Shown here: in pieces, positions 25,056 through 37,380 of the stretch | How the letters are laid out: the number at the start of each line of letters is the position of its first letter | Position numbering within the stretch: position 1 is the first letter of the stretch | Source of the DNA: Amoebophrya sp. A120 | Lineage: Eukaryota; Sar; Dinophyceae; Syndiniales; Amoebophryaceae | NCBI GenBank assembly: GCA_905178155.1 | Contig: CAJINV010000002.1 | Coordinates: forward strand, 10,272,146-10,336,145 | Reading direction: 5' to 3' | Length of the DNA stretch: 64,000 nt | Made by a program: the position numbers and the translations under genes | Notes under the pieces: generated by a model | Databases searched by the model: none | Told to the model about the DNA's origin: nothing | Seen by the model: only the letters and a program-made list of their open reading frames with translations

Positions 25056-28000
25056 CTAGGACCCGAGCTTCGGGACCGCGGGCGGGACAGGGGCTTGGTA
25101 TATCCTTGGAGCGACGTGCGGCCCCTGTTCGCCGGACAGTATGGAGGTGGAGAGGTCGTTCTGCAGCATCCCCGGGGCCTCCCCCGGTTGCTCGGCGGAC
25201 AAGACATTTGGATCTCGGATCTGCCGGTCATTCGACCGACACGAAGCCGTAGACAGGTCGTAGCTGATCGGACCGCTGTGGTTCACCACCGCGTACAATG
25301 AGTCCGGGTGGTTTTCCGGATTGTAGTTGAACATCGCCGCCTATGCATTGCAAATATGTCTGGGTCTGGAAACTTGTGATGCAAGAAAGGGAATAGTGAA
25401 CTCACTATGATGCGTTGCCAAGCATGACAAGTTTTTTTCATGGTTCTGAGTTGCGTACTCCGCATCACAAGCTGCGTTTTTGCATGACAGGGAGGAGGAG
25501 CTCTTCGCGGCCATGCAGCACAGAGTTCAGAGTCATGCCAGACTAGCATGACGAATCTCGCAATCTCCCAGACCCAGACACTTTTGCATTTGATACCGCC
25601 CACTCTCGAATTCGCGCCTGTTCTTGGTCGCCACGCGCCGCCGCCTGCCGCAGACCCCCACGGTCGGCGCTCTGTTCGGAAACGTCGTAGGAGCCGACTC
25701 TGGGAGGTTCCCTATTGTCATTGTATCCATCAAGGCAACGCTGGTAGTAAAAGTAATGCACAACCGCCAGAGCGGCGCTGATTAAAGCGAAACCGGAGAG
25801 ACCCGCCAGGACATGCAGGGCGGTGCTAGTGCCCCCATGACTGCCAAACGACGTCGGACCGGGTGCCGCCCAGCTTTCGTGTGAGTGGTCTACCTCTGGC
25901 ACATGTGACTTCGACGCTGGATCCGTTGAACTTGGATTTGCACGACCCCCGCCTGTCTGATTTTGCTTTTCCCCGAGCGTGCTTGAAGAGGCTGGCAACA
26001 AGAAATTATAAAGATTGTGACTTTGATTCTTTCCCTTTCCTTTTCCTTTTCCCTTTCCTTTTCCCGCCGGCGCCTCTGTTGTTTCACCCCATGGGAGGTT
26101 CCCGCCGTCCGCGCCCCCAGAAGCTGACTCACGACTTCCATTGCTCTGCGCCGTTGTGCTAGTTGTTAAAAAAGGCGGTGGGAAGTCGACACCGCAGGAC
26201 AAACTACCCGTGTGTCTTTCGAAGACAGGGGTATCATAGATGTGCCTGTCCGTCTGTGCCTTGTCTTCGACTGCAAGAAGGTCCTCCACTCCCTTGCCAT
26301 AAAAGCGGATCACGTCCCGGGGAAACGGGCGCAGGAGGCAGTAAGGAACCTCTGCGTCGGCATCCAGTGTGAAGGATCGGCAGCCGCTGGTGATGCGACA
26401 CAGCAGCTCGCAGGCAAAAAAACCCTGGGGGGGCCCCAGTATAGCGTAGGTCTGACTCGCAAGCAAGTGGACGGGCCGCTCTTGTTCATCTCTACTTACC
26501 ACCTGCTCCGCCAGCTGCGATCCTTCTTTCTTCATCTCGGCCAGAAGTCCTTCCCACTGCGCGACCGTTTTATCGTACCTCCACTCGGCCTTGCTCCACC
26601 GCGTCCACATGTTCCTCCACTGCACGGGTACGGCTGCAGGACCCAGCGGGACGATGTGCGAAATCCCCGACAGAAGCTCCTCCCCTTCCCAGGCTTCCCG
26701 CCACGAGGACTTCCGTACCATGTCAAACCGGTAGGCCTCTCCGCGTCGTGCGTCTTCCTCTAAGTTGCACTCCTTCCAGGCGCGCTGGCGGGGCGAACGC
26801 AGCGGACGAGGGTCGTCCTCCGAAAATGCACCATCCGCCGATGGTGCGAAATTCTTTTGCTCCTGCCCGACACGATGATCCGTGTGGCCGTCCTTTCGTT
26901 TCTTATCCGTTTTGCTGCCCTTGCTGATGTCCACCTTGTTGGGGCCATTCTTCTCCTCGCCCTTGTATTCACCAGCGGTAATTATCCAGGTAGTGGCGTC
27001 ACAAGGGAAGCCAACCGCTGTAGTATCCGGCTCCCGGTTGTAGTCACGACCGTCAGGCCTTTTATCATCCCTTAATCCATCGTGCACGACGAGCTCCACT
27101 CTGTCGGGCGGCTTGGAGAACAGCCGGCATCGCCAGCCTTCGTGATGCAAGACAGCCGGCAACTCTGTGTCTCGGATGCTATTTCGCGAACGAAACACCT
27201 CCCAACCGCGGCACGTGGCGGCCGGGATGCCGGGGAGTGAATGTTGATAGCCGGCGGGAAAAAGGGCGCAGGCGAGGGCGCACTTTTGCCGTGCGTGCGA
27301 GGCCGCAGCCTTCCTCCCCTCGTCGCTGGACTCGTTTTTTTGCGGGCACCAGAAATTCTGCCTTCCCATGTAGTTGTAGAGCCACTGCTTTCTCACGTTC
27401 TTTCCAACATCCGCGCCAGCCTGTTCGACCTCGGGAAGCGAATCCAGCAGCTTTGTGAAGTTGCTGGATACTTCCGCACCTTCAAGGTCCACCCAGCCGG
27501 CAGCATTGTCCCGAAATAAATTCACCCCGTCCACGTAGGTGACGACCTTTCCCTGCTTGTGTGCGCAGAGCTTCCGGTCGCTGCGATCTACAAAATCCAC
27601 GAGCCCCTCAGCTTCTCCCGCCGTCGTGCGGGACCCGGAGAGCGGAACCTCCAGCAGCATTACCGCCGGCACGTGTGCACTCTGCATCCCCTCCTCCGTT
27701 CGCGCGGCTTCCCGAAAGCCCGGCAGCTTGTCGTCCGCACCAATCACTTCATATCCGGATCCCGTTTCATACAAACCCGTCGGATAGGTGTCGACCGAGC
27801 AGCTACGCGGGGCAACAGAACCTTCTAGCACCTCATGTTCCATAGCATAGCTGGCAAAAGCATTCTCCCTCTCCACGTCTATGGAAATTCCGTCTCGGAC
27901 CTGCGGATACAGTAGCAGCCCGTTTCTTTTCCTCGGGTACTCCGGGTCACTCTCATCGCCCGTGAATTTACAACACAAGCACATGACATTTTTTTCGTTT

Positions 28001-28737
28001 GTGCATCCCTCGTACTTCCGCCCCGTGAAGTCAAAGGGAAACAGTAACTCGTGGTTGAAATAAGTAGCATCACGTTGGTCGCGGCCGTACCACCAAGGCG
28101 CCTCAACTATCTTTACGTTGGAATCAGGCTGATGTGTGCGCCACCATTTTGCAGAAGAAGCCGGTATACGGGCGGTCCAATGCCGCAAAACGAAGCCAGG
28201 TTGCAACGCACAGGATGCTGCCTCGTCGGCTGGAGCGTTATACCAATGGTGGCATTTCCAGCGCTGCGCAGTTGTACTGCTCGAAGAGGAAAAGTGTTCG
28301 CCTCCTGCAAGGGCTGTTGAGTGTCCTCGTTCCCCTCGTGCAGCGGAGCCAGATGCTAGGAAGGACGCAGATGTTGTATTTTTTAACAAGCTATGACGCA
28401 CCTCACGGCTACGTTCTTGTGTTTGCGCCGTTGTCGAGAGTAATCGCTGCTTGCTTTCTAGCAGACTCCGTGTGGTCCTCTCGCGCGGCCGTGCCGTTAA
28501 TGTAGTTGTTTGCAACAAGAAATCCTGCTGGTCCGCCTGCTCCGGCGCTTCAGTCTGCTCCGCTGCGGGGGGTCTATTCGCATTTATTTTCGATAGCAGA
28601 GGTCCGTCACTTTTCTCATTCTGGTTCGACAACAGAAGCCCGACTGCTTTCGTTAGCTCACGTCCCGGAAAAAAAACAGCCGCAATAAGGGAACGCCGCT
28701 TGACGAAACAAATCTTGGGGCACGCGAAGCGAGACAT
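25056..28737 (-). CDS. Cys-rich type I membrane protein with PAN/apple-like segment
   Basis: Exons 28737-25596 and 25336-25056 are split by one introner and give 1140 residues. The N-terminus (CPKICFVKRRSLIAAVFF) may act as a signal or anchor. The ectodomain of about 900 residues is Cys- and Trp-rich. Near residue 800 CELLCRITSGCRSFTLD followed by YCLLRPF looks like a PAN/apple module, a protein- or glycan-binding fold. A Lys/Gly run (GKGKGKGKGKGK) precedes a single transmembrane segment (LAGLSGFALISAALAVVHYF). The cytoplasmic tail ends in a Tyr/Pro-rich region (YNPENHPDSLYAVVN, VAPRIYQAPVPP). A surface adhesion or receptor role is plausible for a parasite but not shown. No close family is recognised. 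Confidence 0.7.
25342..25595 (-). mobile_element. Introner, family I, in the PAN-like gene (254 bp)
   Basis: Direct repeat CCGCC at 25337-25341 and 25596-25600. The arms are TATGCATTGCAAATATG-TCTGGGTCTGG and the inverse ending GCATTTGATA. Removal restores E-W-A-A-M-F-N in frame. One register allows GC-AG on the minus strand. The interior closely resembles the element at 51321-51574 in the same orientation. Confidence 0.9.
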
Positions 28738-30021
28738 GGTTCTTCACACGCACAAGTTTGACAAACAAGACTTTTACTGATGACAAACACAAAAAGGATG
28801 AGGCTGCAACTACCACTTCGTTCGCTGTACACCAGCGGCACCAAGGATGAGAGAGACTGCTCCTTCGTTCGTTGTGAAGCCAAATAAATGTTGAGACGAA
28901 TACCTGTAGTCCTCCGGGTACATAAAAATTTGAAGTGTTGTACATAAATGTCCCGCAGCAGAGCCACAAAAATGTCGATGTCCTCATTTGACATATAACC
29001 ATTTCACCACACGAAGAGATGAAGATGAAGAACGACCTGGACGATAAATACGAATTCGCTGAACGATACGACATCGACACCCGTGTCGTGCGCTTACTTT
29101 CAGAGGATGTAATAACAATAAGAAAAAGTTGGGTGCACGAAAGAAATAAACGCCGATATGAGTACGAGAATGTGCAAGCTACTGACTTCTTGGCAACACT
29201 TTACAATCCTCAGAACTGTTAAAGTTAGACGAAACGACAAGAAGTTCTTACAACGCAGAGAGGACGACATCAACGAGACAAGAAAGCTACATGCAGTATC
29301 GATCCTCCTTGACGTCTTCAGTAACATAACAAACAAAAACTTTGCAACCAATTTGCAACAAGCAGACGAAGCGCCAGCCTGCTAGGAAAGACAATGAAAG
29401 CAGGTACTAACTTTCTGGCAAAGATTCTTTTTCAATCCGCGTATTTATATGTAAGCAACAGGTTGCGTTTCGCATCTTGGATCATATCAGGTGCAAATCA
29501 GGGTGCTAAGCCGATGGCTTCTGCCCGCCTGAAATGCAAAAAAAAGGTGCAGTAGTGTCGCAAAATAGTGCAGTCGTATCGGGCGAAAGTCAGGCCACGA
29601 CTGGAGTGTTGCTGTTCCTCAAACAAGAGCAAGACGCAAGCAGACGAGAGGTGTTAAGGGAACTCGTAGTGGAAAGGGTCACAACATAGAAAGATCAAGC
29701 ACTTTGTTCTCCGGTGATAAAACAAAACAGCCACTCACTCTTGCAATGCGTAATTACTAATGCGTTCTTTGTTCTCCACGAGGTGCCTAAGAACAAAGCC
29801 TCTCGACGCAACTTTGTTGATGCTTATTTGGCTGAAAATAAGTACAGCAGATCGAGCATCATAGCAGCCGCAAAAAAGAGCAAAATGTCACGGTGGTCGT
29901 AGTCGTTGTCGTAAAACAAGGGGGGCAAAATCAATGTCAGACATCTTCGTGCTTTCATCATTTACGTTGTCGCCTGCGTAGTTTATTCAGACACAGTGGA
30001 AGCAACTCCGGCTTCAAGAGC
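28738..30021. other. Spacer, one weak plus-strand frame only
   Basis: A purine-rich plus-strand stretch (29019-29388) gives two overlapping charged frames (67 and 75 residues) in different phases. They lack splice signals that would join them and are probably chance. Nothing else is seen. Confidence 0.35.
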
Positions 30022-33000
30022 CTAAGCTGCCGGTTTTTTCGCGGAAACTTCCCTGAACGCCCTGGCGGCGGCCTCAGGGTTTTCCATTTTCCCGCCGGCT
30101 TCGCTGATGTAATAGTTAAAAAGTCGCTTGATCTCGTCTTTTATCTGCTGCCGTTGCTCCGGACTCGGTCCCCCGGACGTAGGCCTGGCCGGCGGGGCGA
30201 AGGACGCTGCAGCGGAGGTCGCCGTCGCCTCCTTCCGCACTGCTCCTCGGGTGCACACGCCATCCGGCGTACAGGTCGTCACCATGTCGCCGTCTTGTCC
30301 GCTAGTGGAGGTGCTAGAAGTGTTGGTCGGTGGTATGACTGTTCCGCCAGTGGCAGCGGTGCCACTCGTGCAAGTCGCTGTAGATGCGCAAGCTGCTGCT
30401 CCTCCGTCGTTCTTCGACGCGCCGCTAGTAAAAGTCTCCTTCTCCGTGGCAGAAGTGGAGGAAGCGCTCGACGCGGATGTTGTGTCGACCGTGGAGGTCG
30501 TCGTTTGAGCTGCTTCTTTTTCTTGTTCCTTTCTGTACACCACTCCGATGTTGTGCACGTGGCCGCCGAAGCCCCCGTAGAGGCCGCAAATGTCCTTGCC
30601 CTCGAAGCAAAACTTCTCACCGCCCGTGGACGCCCCAGCGCTGATCTGCTGCCCCGCGGAGGTGTGAATCTCCAGTCGATCCACGATCGCCCCGGCGCCG
30701 CCGCAAACCTTGACGATCCTCTCGCCAGGCGCAAGCGTGATCTCCTTCCTCTTGCAGTCCGCAGCATCGCCGTTCCAACGCGGCGGGTGTTTGGAGCTGG
30801 GCACGTCGCGGTAGATTAGCTGAAAGTGGATTTTTTCAAATTCAGCTTCTTCGGGGGTTCTTTACAGAAGTAGTCAACACCAGATGAATACTTATACTAC
30901 TTACACTATGTATAATCATTTTGCAAAAAAAACACTCAATAGAAGAACAAGAACTCCAGTGGTAATAAGACTTTTGCATCTTCACTTCTGTCAACAGTGA
31001 AGTGCAAGTTCCAGACACTCCCCAAATCGTATAGATACCTGCAATCCATGGCAAAACTGGCCGTCCCAGATGATGACTTTCGCTACTTCCTTTTCTTGTT
31101 CTTCGTCCGCGAAGGTTTTTGTATCTGCGTGGCTGCCGCCAAAGTTAGTTTTCCCCAACTCTCCGCGCCCTCTTCTCCACGCCTGGTCGCCCGATTCGCG
31201 GGCATTCAGGTTTTTCGCGTCGATCTCGCCCGCATTGTACTTTTCGAAGCAATTTTCCAGCAGTTTCTGTTCCCCTGTTCGGCGCTTGTCCAAAAACGCA
31301 CGCCGCTTGTTCTTCACGTCGTCGCCCCCGTCGAGGCTCGCCAGATCCTCGTCCTCACAATGCGACCGGACCACCGTGAAGAGTCGCTTCACCTCGTTCT
31401 CATCGGCAAAAAAGTTTCGCGTCAGCGCGGGCAGACCCTTCTTGGTGTAGCGCCTGGAGACGTCTTCGCAGTGGTCGCGCGCGTAGGCGAACAGATACTC
31501 CAGATTCTTTCCCCAACCTGAATATATTGAAAAGATTTTGATGCTTGCATACAATGCACTGATCTTGGTCGTGTTGGGACCACCATAAGTACAGTGAGCT
31601 ACGAAGAATTGTAGCGAGCCTCCACCTCTCCTGCTTGCTAACCAATAACATAGTCATGTGGGCCTTGATTCAAGATTGATGACCAGGCGATCGGAAAGAG
31701 AGAAAAAAACTTGTCGTATATTTTTCGCGGAAAATCATCAATACCTTGCTCATAGAGCAACGGCGCATCAATCGTGGCTTCGCAACTGTCCACGTGGATC
31801 CATTCTTCCCTACTTTTCAGCCACACTTCGTTCCACACGTGGTCGGTAAAATCCACGATGTAGCGGGTCTCGAACCCCACGGCCCGGAGCATCGCCGCGA
31901 AGCAGTTGGCCCACTCGCCGCACCGGCCGAGCCGGGTCTGCAGCAGTTTGAAGACGTTGTTGTAGCGCGGAAAGCGCTGCTCTTTGCCCGTCGTGTCGCA
32001 ACGATAAAGTTCCGTGTTGTGGCTCGCGAAAATGGCCTCCGCTTCATTTGACCGGCAGCCGCCGACGCCGGAGCACACTCCGTTTTCAACGTGAATCGAC
32101 TTGGGCTTCGCCGCAGGCCACGAGAAAAATTCGTGCTTGAACCTAAGTTTTTGATATTACATGATGGATTCGACATTCAAGGAATTCTTGTGTGTGAGTG
32201 AGACTGCCGCGATAAGGGAGGTATGCCCATTCTTATACCCTTGATTAGTACAAAGCCACACTTACGTCGCGGGAGCAGCATTCGGCATGACGTTATACTG
32301 GATAAATTCAAAAGATTGATTTGTTCCCCGATGTCGATGGTATTGCAATGAATCATGACCCCATTGTGAACATCAAATTGATGAATACCACTTGACTAAG
32401 ACGTCCAGAAACGCCTGATCGAAGGCCATGGTGCCGGACTTCGCCCTTTCCAGTGCAGTTTCGTACAGCTTCGGGATCGGGATCTGTAGCAAGCACGCGG
32501 TCTGCATTTCCCGATCCTCGTACCCGCGGACCTTCGTCGCATCGCCGAACACGCGGCTCCACTTGTGCGGGGCCAAGTTCAGCGCCCCGGCCTTCGCCTG
32601 CAGCATCGCCTGCATCTGCTGTTTGGTTTGCAGGTCTGGGTCGACCACCTTGCCGGCGAACTGAAACGGGTCGTCTTCGCTGCCGGAGAAGTTTCCCAAA
32701 ACGTAAACTTTCACCTTCCTCCCCTGGTGCTGCGCCTCCTTCAATTGGTCGAGGATTGCAAAAAAGTCCGACAACCCCGGATCTACCGTGCAGGAGGTGG
32801 ACGCCGCTCCCTCTGCGGCTATCCCGTCGAAGAACACGCGCTGCTGCTCGGGCTCGATGTTGGTCAGCGAAAACAACTGGTAGCGGAAGGTCGTGAGCGC
32901 CTCCTCCTCAGTCTGGCTCGGGTCCACTTCGATGGAGAAAGGTTCGGAAATGCTCTCCCCGAGCTCTTCCCCGATCGCTTTCGGGTCCGTGAAAATTACT

Positions 33001-36000
33001 TCGGCGTCGATCTGCTCGGTTTGGGCCAGCTGCGAGATGCGCGACCGAGTGCTGGTTTGGATCACGGGGGACAGCACCGTGCTGGTCGTGTGCCCGGACG
33101 CGACCGAGTCCGTGGACTGCGCTAGGAAGGCGGAGGAAGAAGCCCCTCCGGCTGCACCGATCATCTTCACGCTCTGCAGAAAGTCCGGCTGGGTGATCAG
33201 CTCGCGGCCGTTCACGTCAATCTTCCCGTTTTTCCAGTACAAGACCACGCTCGGCACGCCGCGCAGCCCCAGCTGCTGCATTAACACCTTCGTGCGCTGC
33301 TGGCTCGTCGGGAAATCCAACGCGAGCCACGGCATCAGCCCATAGTATTCGTTCCAGTCAGCCTGGCTATTGTCCAGGGAAGCAAACACGAACTTCACCG
33401 ATTTCCGAAGCAAATGCGCTCGGAGGTGTTTCTCGATCAAACGGGGGGTGAATCTGAGCAGTATTGTAAGAATTTTCGATACTGTAAAAATATTGGTTTT
33501 TAAGTTTTAGATAAATTAATATTATTCCGGAGCGTGTGTGTCGGGAGCGGCGAAAGTCCCCAGACCTGGTATATGATTTTTGTTTTCAATGGTTGTAGAA
33601 ATTAAAAAAAGCATATGTGTTCTATTGCGTTAATTAAATTTGCCACACATGTGCATCAGGTCGCGAATTAACTTCAACATAAACAAGAACTGATAGCAGA
33701 CACACACACACCCTGGGCACATGCAGGCCCACACAGGACAGCCATCAAAAAATATTTTTTTCCTCACACACGATGTTGCCCAAATTATTTTTCTCCAATA
33801 CACACAATCCGGGAACTAATTAATTTCTCAGAAACTCAGTTTCTGAGAAATTAATTAATTCCCGGACCGCCTCTGTGTAGCGCTCCGCTATAAGGAGGTC
33901 GGAACGGCGCCGAGCCGCTCTCCTGCTCGCCCCTGATTTCGGCAAGTTGGCGACGAGCAGGCGACGTTCGTGCGCGTTGGCTGATGGCTTGGCTGCGGCT
34001 TGAATGATCTTCAAAGCCAGGCAACCGGCCAAAGCATGAAGCGGCGCACCCACCGGGCCTGTCATCGGCCAAGGCACGGCGGCGCGCCCCCGCTGGGGCT
34101 GCGCGCCATCGCAGGCTGGCATTTTCCTGCGCCCTCCCGCCCGCGCGCGCAAAGACGGGGCCACGCTTGCGCTCGCCAGTCTGGCGCCCTGCCGGGGATG
34201 CTGGGGCTGCGCCCGGGGACCGATAAACACGCTTGCGCGTGAAGGCTGCAAAGGCCCTCACTTTTCTAGGTTGGGCTGTGTAGCGCACGCTAATCTTCCT
34301 GCGCGCGCTGCGCGCGCGCGCAGGTGGGTCACTGCGGGCGCAAGTGCAACCTCAAGCGCGCTCAGCGAGTACATGCGTGGGCGCAACGGTGAAGCGCGCC
34401 AAATCTTTGCGCGCGCACCAGCCAGACCACCAACACCGGCGGCATCTACTCCAGCGAACCATCAACCAAACGAAACCCAGCGCAGCCTCATGGTTTTCGC
34501 GCTAAAAGCGGCACATAGGTGATACGGATTTGCGATGTATAGGCTACAATGATTAATGGAGATAAGATATTGCAGCTTCGCGGACCGCCTGGCAGCCAGG
34601 AGCGCCGGCCAGCGCCGTCGTCGACTTTGCCCTCGTCCAGCTTGTGGTGGAATCCAGTGGAGGGCAGCGAGGGATCCGGCGCCGCCCCAACCTCCTTCTA
34701 CCTGAAGCGGACACACAGGTCTCCAGGAATTAATTAATTTCTCAGAAACTCAGTTTCTCAGAAATTAATTAATTACTGGAGAACCTGTATCGACGGATAT
34801 TTTTCCCGCCGGATGTGTGTGTTGGAAAAAATATTGCGCCACTGGTTGTGTCTGTCGTCCGAAACCGGCCGCCCCCTCTACCTGTATGGTCCGAAAAACG
34901 CTGCCCCGGGAGGTCTCTGTCCAAAAATGCCGTCTTCGCGGGCGTCGCCTGTCGCCGAAAATCCGCCGCTGCGTTGCGCCCGTCCCGGATCCGCTCCAAC
35001 CCGACAGGGGGACGCCGCTCCCGACACACACGCTCCGGAATGATATTAATTTATCTAAAACTTAAAAACCAATATTTTTACAGCCCCGAATTTTCTGATG
35101 AATGATGTGCGTGAACAAACGTATGAGAACGTCGATCGTGACTACGCACAGCTCACTAGTGGTCTTTGACTTTGACATTGCTAAGCAGGACCACGAAATA
35201 AAATACTTAATGCGGAGGAATCAGAATAGCGGATTCATTTTCAATACTGTCTGCAGGGGGGGCACCAGTGCGCGGAGAAGTACAGGACGACGCAGTCCGC
35301 GTCCTTCAGCTCCTCTTCGGTGTCCACATACACCGATTTCTGCGGGAACTTGTCGTGGTCCACCTTTTTCAACAACCTCGGACCGACCACCGCGCTCATC
35401 GGCATGCGGACGTTCCCAAAAGGATTCACGGACATCAGACTGTTCGAGGTCATTTGGTTGTCTTGTTCGTCGGACGAATTCCGGTCTTCTTCTCCGCTTT
35501 CACCGCTACTCTGTTCGCTCCCTTCACTGCCTTCCTCGTCGTGTCCGCCCTGGTCGTTGTTGCTAGATGATGAAGTAGCTCCTCCACGAACACGCGTGGC
35601 CTGGTCGCTCCTCGGAAGTCGAGCGCCTCCTGCCCGACGGTCTTGCGACTCGTGCTGCTCGACGCTGGTATTATACTCCTCGCTGGAGGAATCCTCGTCC
35701 CGCCGGTGCTCCACACCGGGAAAATGCCCCACGCCGCGGAGCTGGTGCTCGTGCCGTTCCCCGCGGCCGCCCTGCTGAGGTTGTAGTTGCTCTTCGCTAG
35801 AGTTGTTTGCCTCGACGCGAGGGGTAGAACTAGTGGCCGTCCCAGTGGTGGTGGCCGTCCACGTCGAGGAGCTTGAGGAGGAGGAGGCTCGTCCGGCAAT
35901 GCCCTGGAAGAAGTTTAGCAGAGAAAAGCCGCTGGCTCCCGAACGCACGGTGGTACTGCGGGCTAACGGTGGGTCGTCTTCGCGTTCCGGGTCGTGCTCG

Positions 36001-36479
36001 TGGCCGTCTCCTACTACTTGTAATTTGGTCTTAGCAACGGTGAGAGCGGTGACACCTCCTACACCGCCTGTATGATAATTCCTAGTTGAAAGCGATGATG
36101 AATACGGGTCGAGAGCAGGTGATAAAAAACCTAAACCACTGAACGAGCTGGTTGCGCAATAAAGGGCTACTTTGGCAAGGAAATTTCTCGAATGGGTAGA
36201 TGAAGAGGGTGTTGATCCACCACTTTTGTGGGCCGAAGAAGTGGTCTCGGACAAAGACTTCTTTGTGCCGTTCTTGTTGCAATTATACTGGGTAGTATTT
36301 GTTCTAAAAGTTGTTTTTGGGTAGGTCTGAGTATTTTTTGGGGTTACTCCTGTAGAGGCGGAGGTCCTGCCGCCACGTTTGGGAGTTGAAGAAAGAGGCG
36401 AAATAGAACGACCGCAATCAAGAAGAGCAGGAGCCATTTTTTGAATTGTCTCTTGCTTCGTCTGAGAATAGAAGTTCAA
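30022..36479 (-). CDS. Peptide:N-glycanase with thioredoxin and jacalin-like domains
   Basis: Exons 36479-35248, 33453-32389, 32142-31745, 31517-31039 and 30819-30022 join by GT-AG introns (1794, 246, 227, 219 nt) to 1323 residues. PNGase removes N-glycans from misfolded glycoproteins exported from the ER. Order of domains: a low-complexity N-terminus; a thioredoxin/nucleoredoxin domain with WCPPC at about 405 and DNSQADWNEYYGLMPWLALDF after it; a segment resembling the metazoan PNGase region before the catalytic core; the transglutaminase-like core with GRCGEWANCF (catalytic Cys, about 840), DHVWNEVW (His, about 868) and HVDSCE (Asp, about 881); and a C-terminal jacalin-type beta-prism at about 1010-1160 (GERIVKVCGGAGAIVDRLEI, GLYGGFGGHVHNIGVVY). 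The zinc Cys pairs usual before the core are degenerate (CSGVGGC, YRCDTTG). Start at 36479 or 36437. Confidence 0.9.
33809..33865. repeat. 57-bp palindrome, left end of nested insertion
   Basis: A near-perfect palindrome around AATTAATTTCTCAGAAACTC, with outer ends CCGGGAA and TTCCCGG. Its partner at 34721-34781 has the same core. Confidence 0.8.
33866..34720. mobile_element. 855-bp GC-rich insert between two palindromes
   Basis: Very GC-rich with runs of alternating GCGC, unlike the AT-rich flanks inside the same element. A minus-strand frame from 34251 (143 residues, Ala/Arg-rich) crosses the left palindrome; it is not recognised and may be a chance frame in GC-rich DNA. The insert is bounded by matching palindromes, which suggests an element with hairpin ends. 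Confidence 0.5.
34721..34781. repeat. 61-bp palindrome, right end of nested insertion
   Basis: Arms CTCCAG and CTGGAG enclose the same core as the palindrome at 33809-33865, including TTAATTAATTTCTCAGAAAC. Confidence 0.8.
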
Positions 36480-37380
36480 GTTTCTTCGAGACGTGCTGAA
36501 TATGCATATGCATTTAGAATCGTCCTAACTTCTCGCTCGAGTTTCGTTAAAAATATTTATGAGATGAACGCCCCAAAATCTGATATTCCAATTTGAGTTC
36601 TCCACCTATCACTGGTTCCTATTAAATTGGTTTTTGATTTTTGATGAGAGGAATATCTGAATCGACGTTGTTAGAGTCGAACTTTGCGTTTTTTTACCTG
36701 CGCGATTATTTTCTTCCAGAAGTGGTTTTCTACGAGATGTGGAAAGCGTAGAGCAACAAGGTCCTGCACTTCATCAAGTGAAAACTGACTGCGCAGTCGG
36801 CAAGTTACTTATAATTTGTACGTGGACGGAGACGGTGGGTCAAAAATGTCAAGAAACGCACGTACGATGAATTTGTAAAAACGCATCAACAAAAACACCG
36901 CGTAGAATTATGCGCCTCCAGTGATTCAATGATAAGTAGGGGTAGCAAAAGCAAGCTATCTCTATGAAAGGTAGGGGTTTTTCTATCTCTATAGTAGCGG
37001 TAGGAGTGCTCCACTAGGACAGAGTCAGAAACCAGGTGATCTTGTTTTACAGAGGTTCCCACACGAAAACCTGTGCCAGTATTTGTTATCAACAAATTAC
37101 ACTTGAGCTTTTGCGCACTGTTGTCAAAACCACGAAGGCCGGGAAATGCGACGGCATACAGGACTTGATCGAAATTTCAAAAAAGCTGCGGATCTTCGTA
37201 AGATTGCTGATTTCATTGGCACCAATACCGAAGTCTTGATGATCTTACCGAACAAAAAAAAACCTGTTTAAAACACAAACATCAATCATGCCGTCGATTT
37301 TCCTTGCATTTGATCGAGACGTGCGACCGAGGCTGAGAAAGAGAGTTTCCTCCTTTTTGCTTCTTTAGGTTGATCGAAAT
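36480..37380. other. Spacer between PNGase and PNKP
   Basis: I see no supported coding exon. The spacer presumably holds the PNGase 5' region and the PNKP 3' UTR. Confidence 0.4.

Larger units (their letters stand above)
33482..35083. mobile_element. 1.6-kb foldback element in the first PNGase intron
   Basis: The termini are 71-bp inverted repeats (33482-33552 and 35013-35083) beginning CTGTAAAAATATTGG and ending GTGTGTGTCGGGAGCGGCG, with one mismatch. The arms continue at lower similarity inward. The element fills most of the 1794-nt intron, which is itself GT-AG. It carries no transposase I can recognise. The centre is far more GC-rich than the arms, suggesting a nested insertion. Confidence 0.8.

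Noticed and set aside
29019-29388. Plus-strand charged reading frames that look protein-like
   Set aside because: They lie in two different phases without usable splice sites, in purine-rich DNA where charged frames arise by chance, and on the strand opposite to every supported gene.
33820-34251. 143-residue Ala/Arg-rich frame in the GC-rich insert as a possible transposase or bacterial gene
   Set aside because: No catalytic or DNA-binding motif is visible, GC-rich DNA gives long chance frames, and its end runs into the palindrome.
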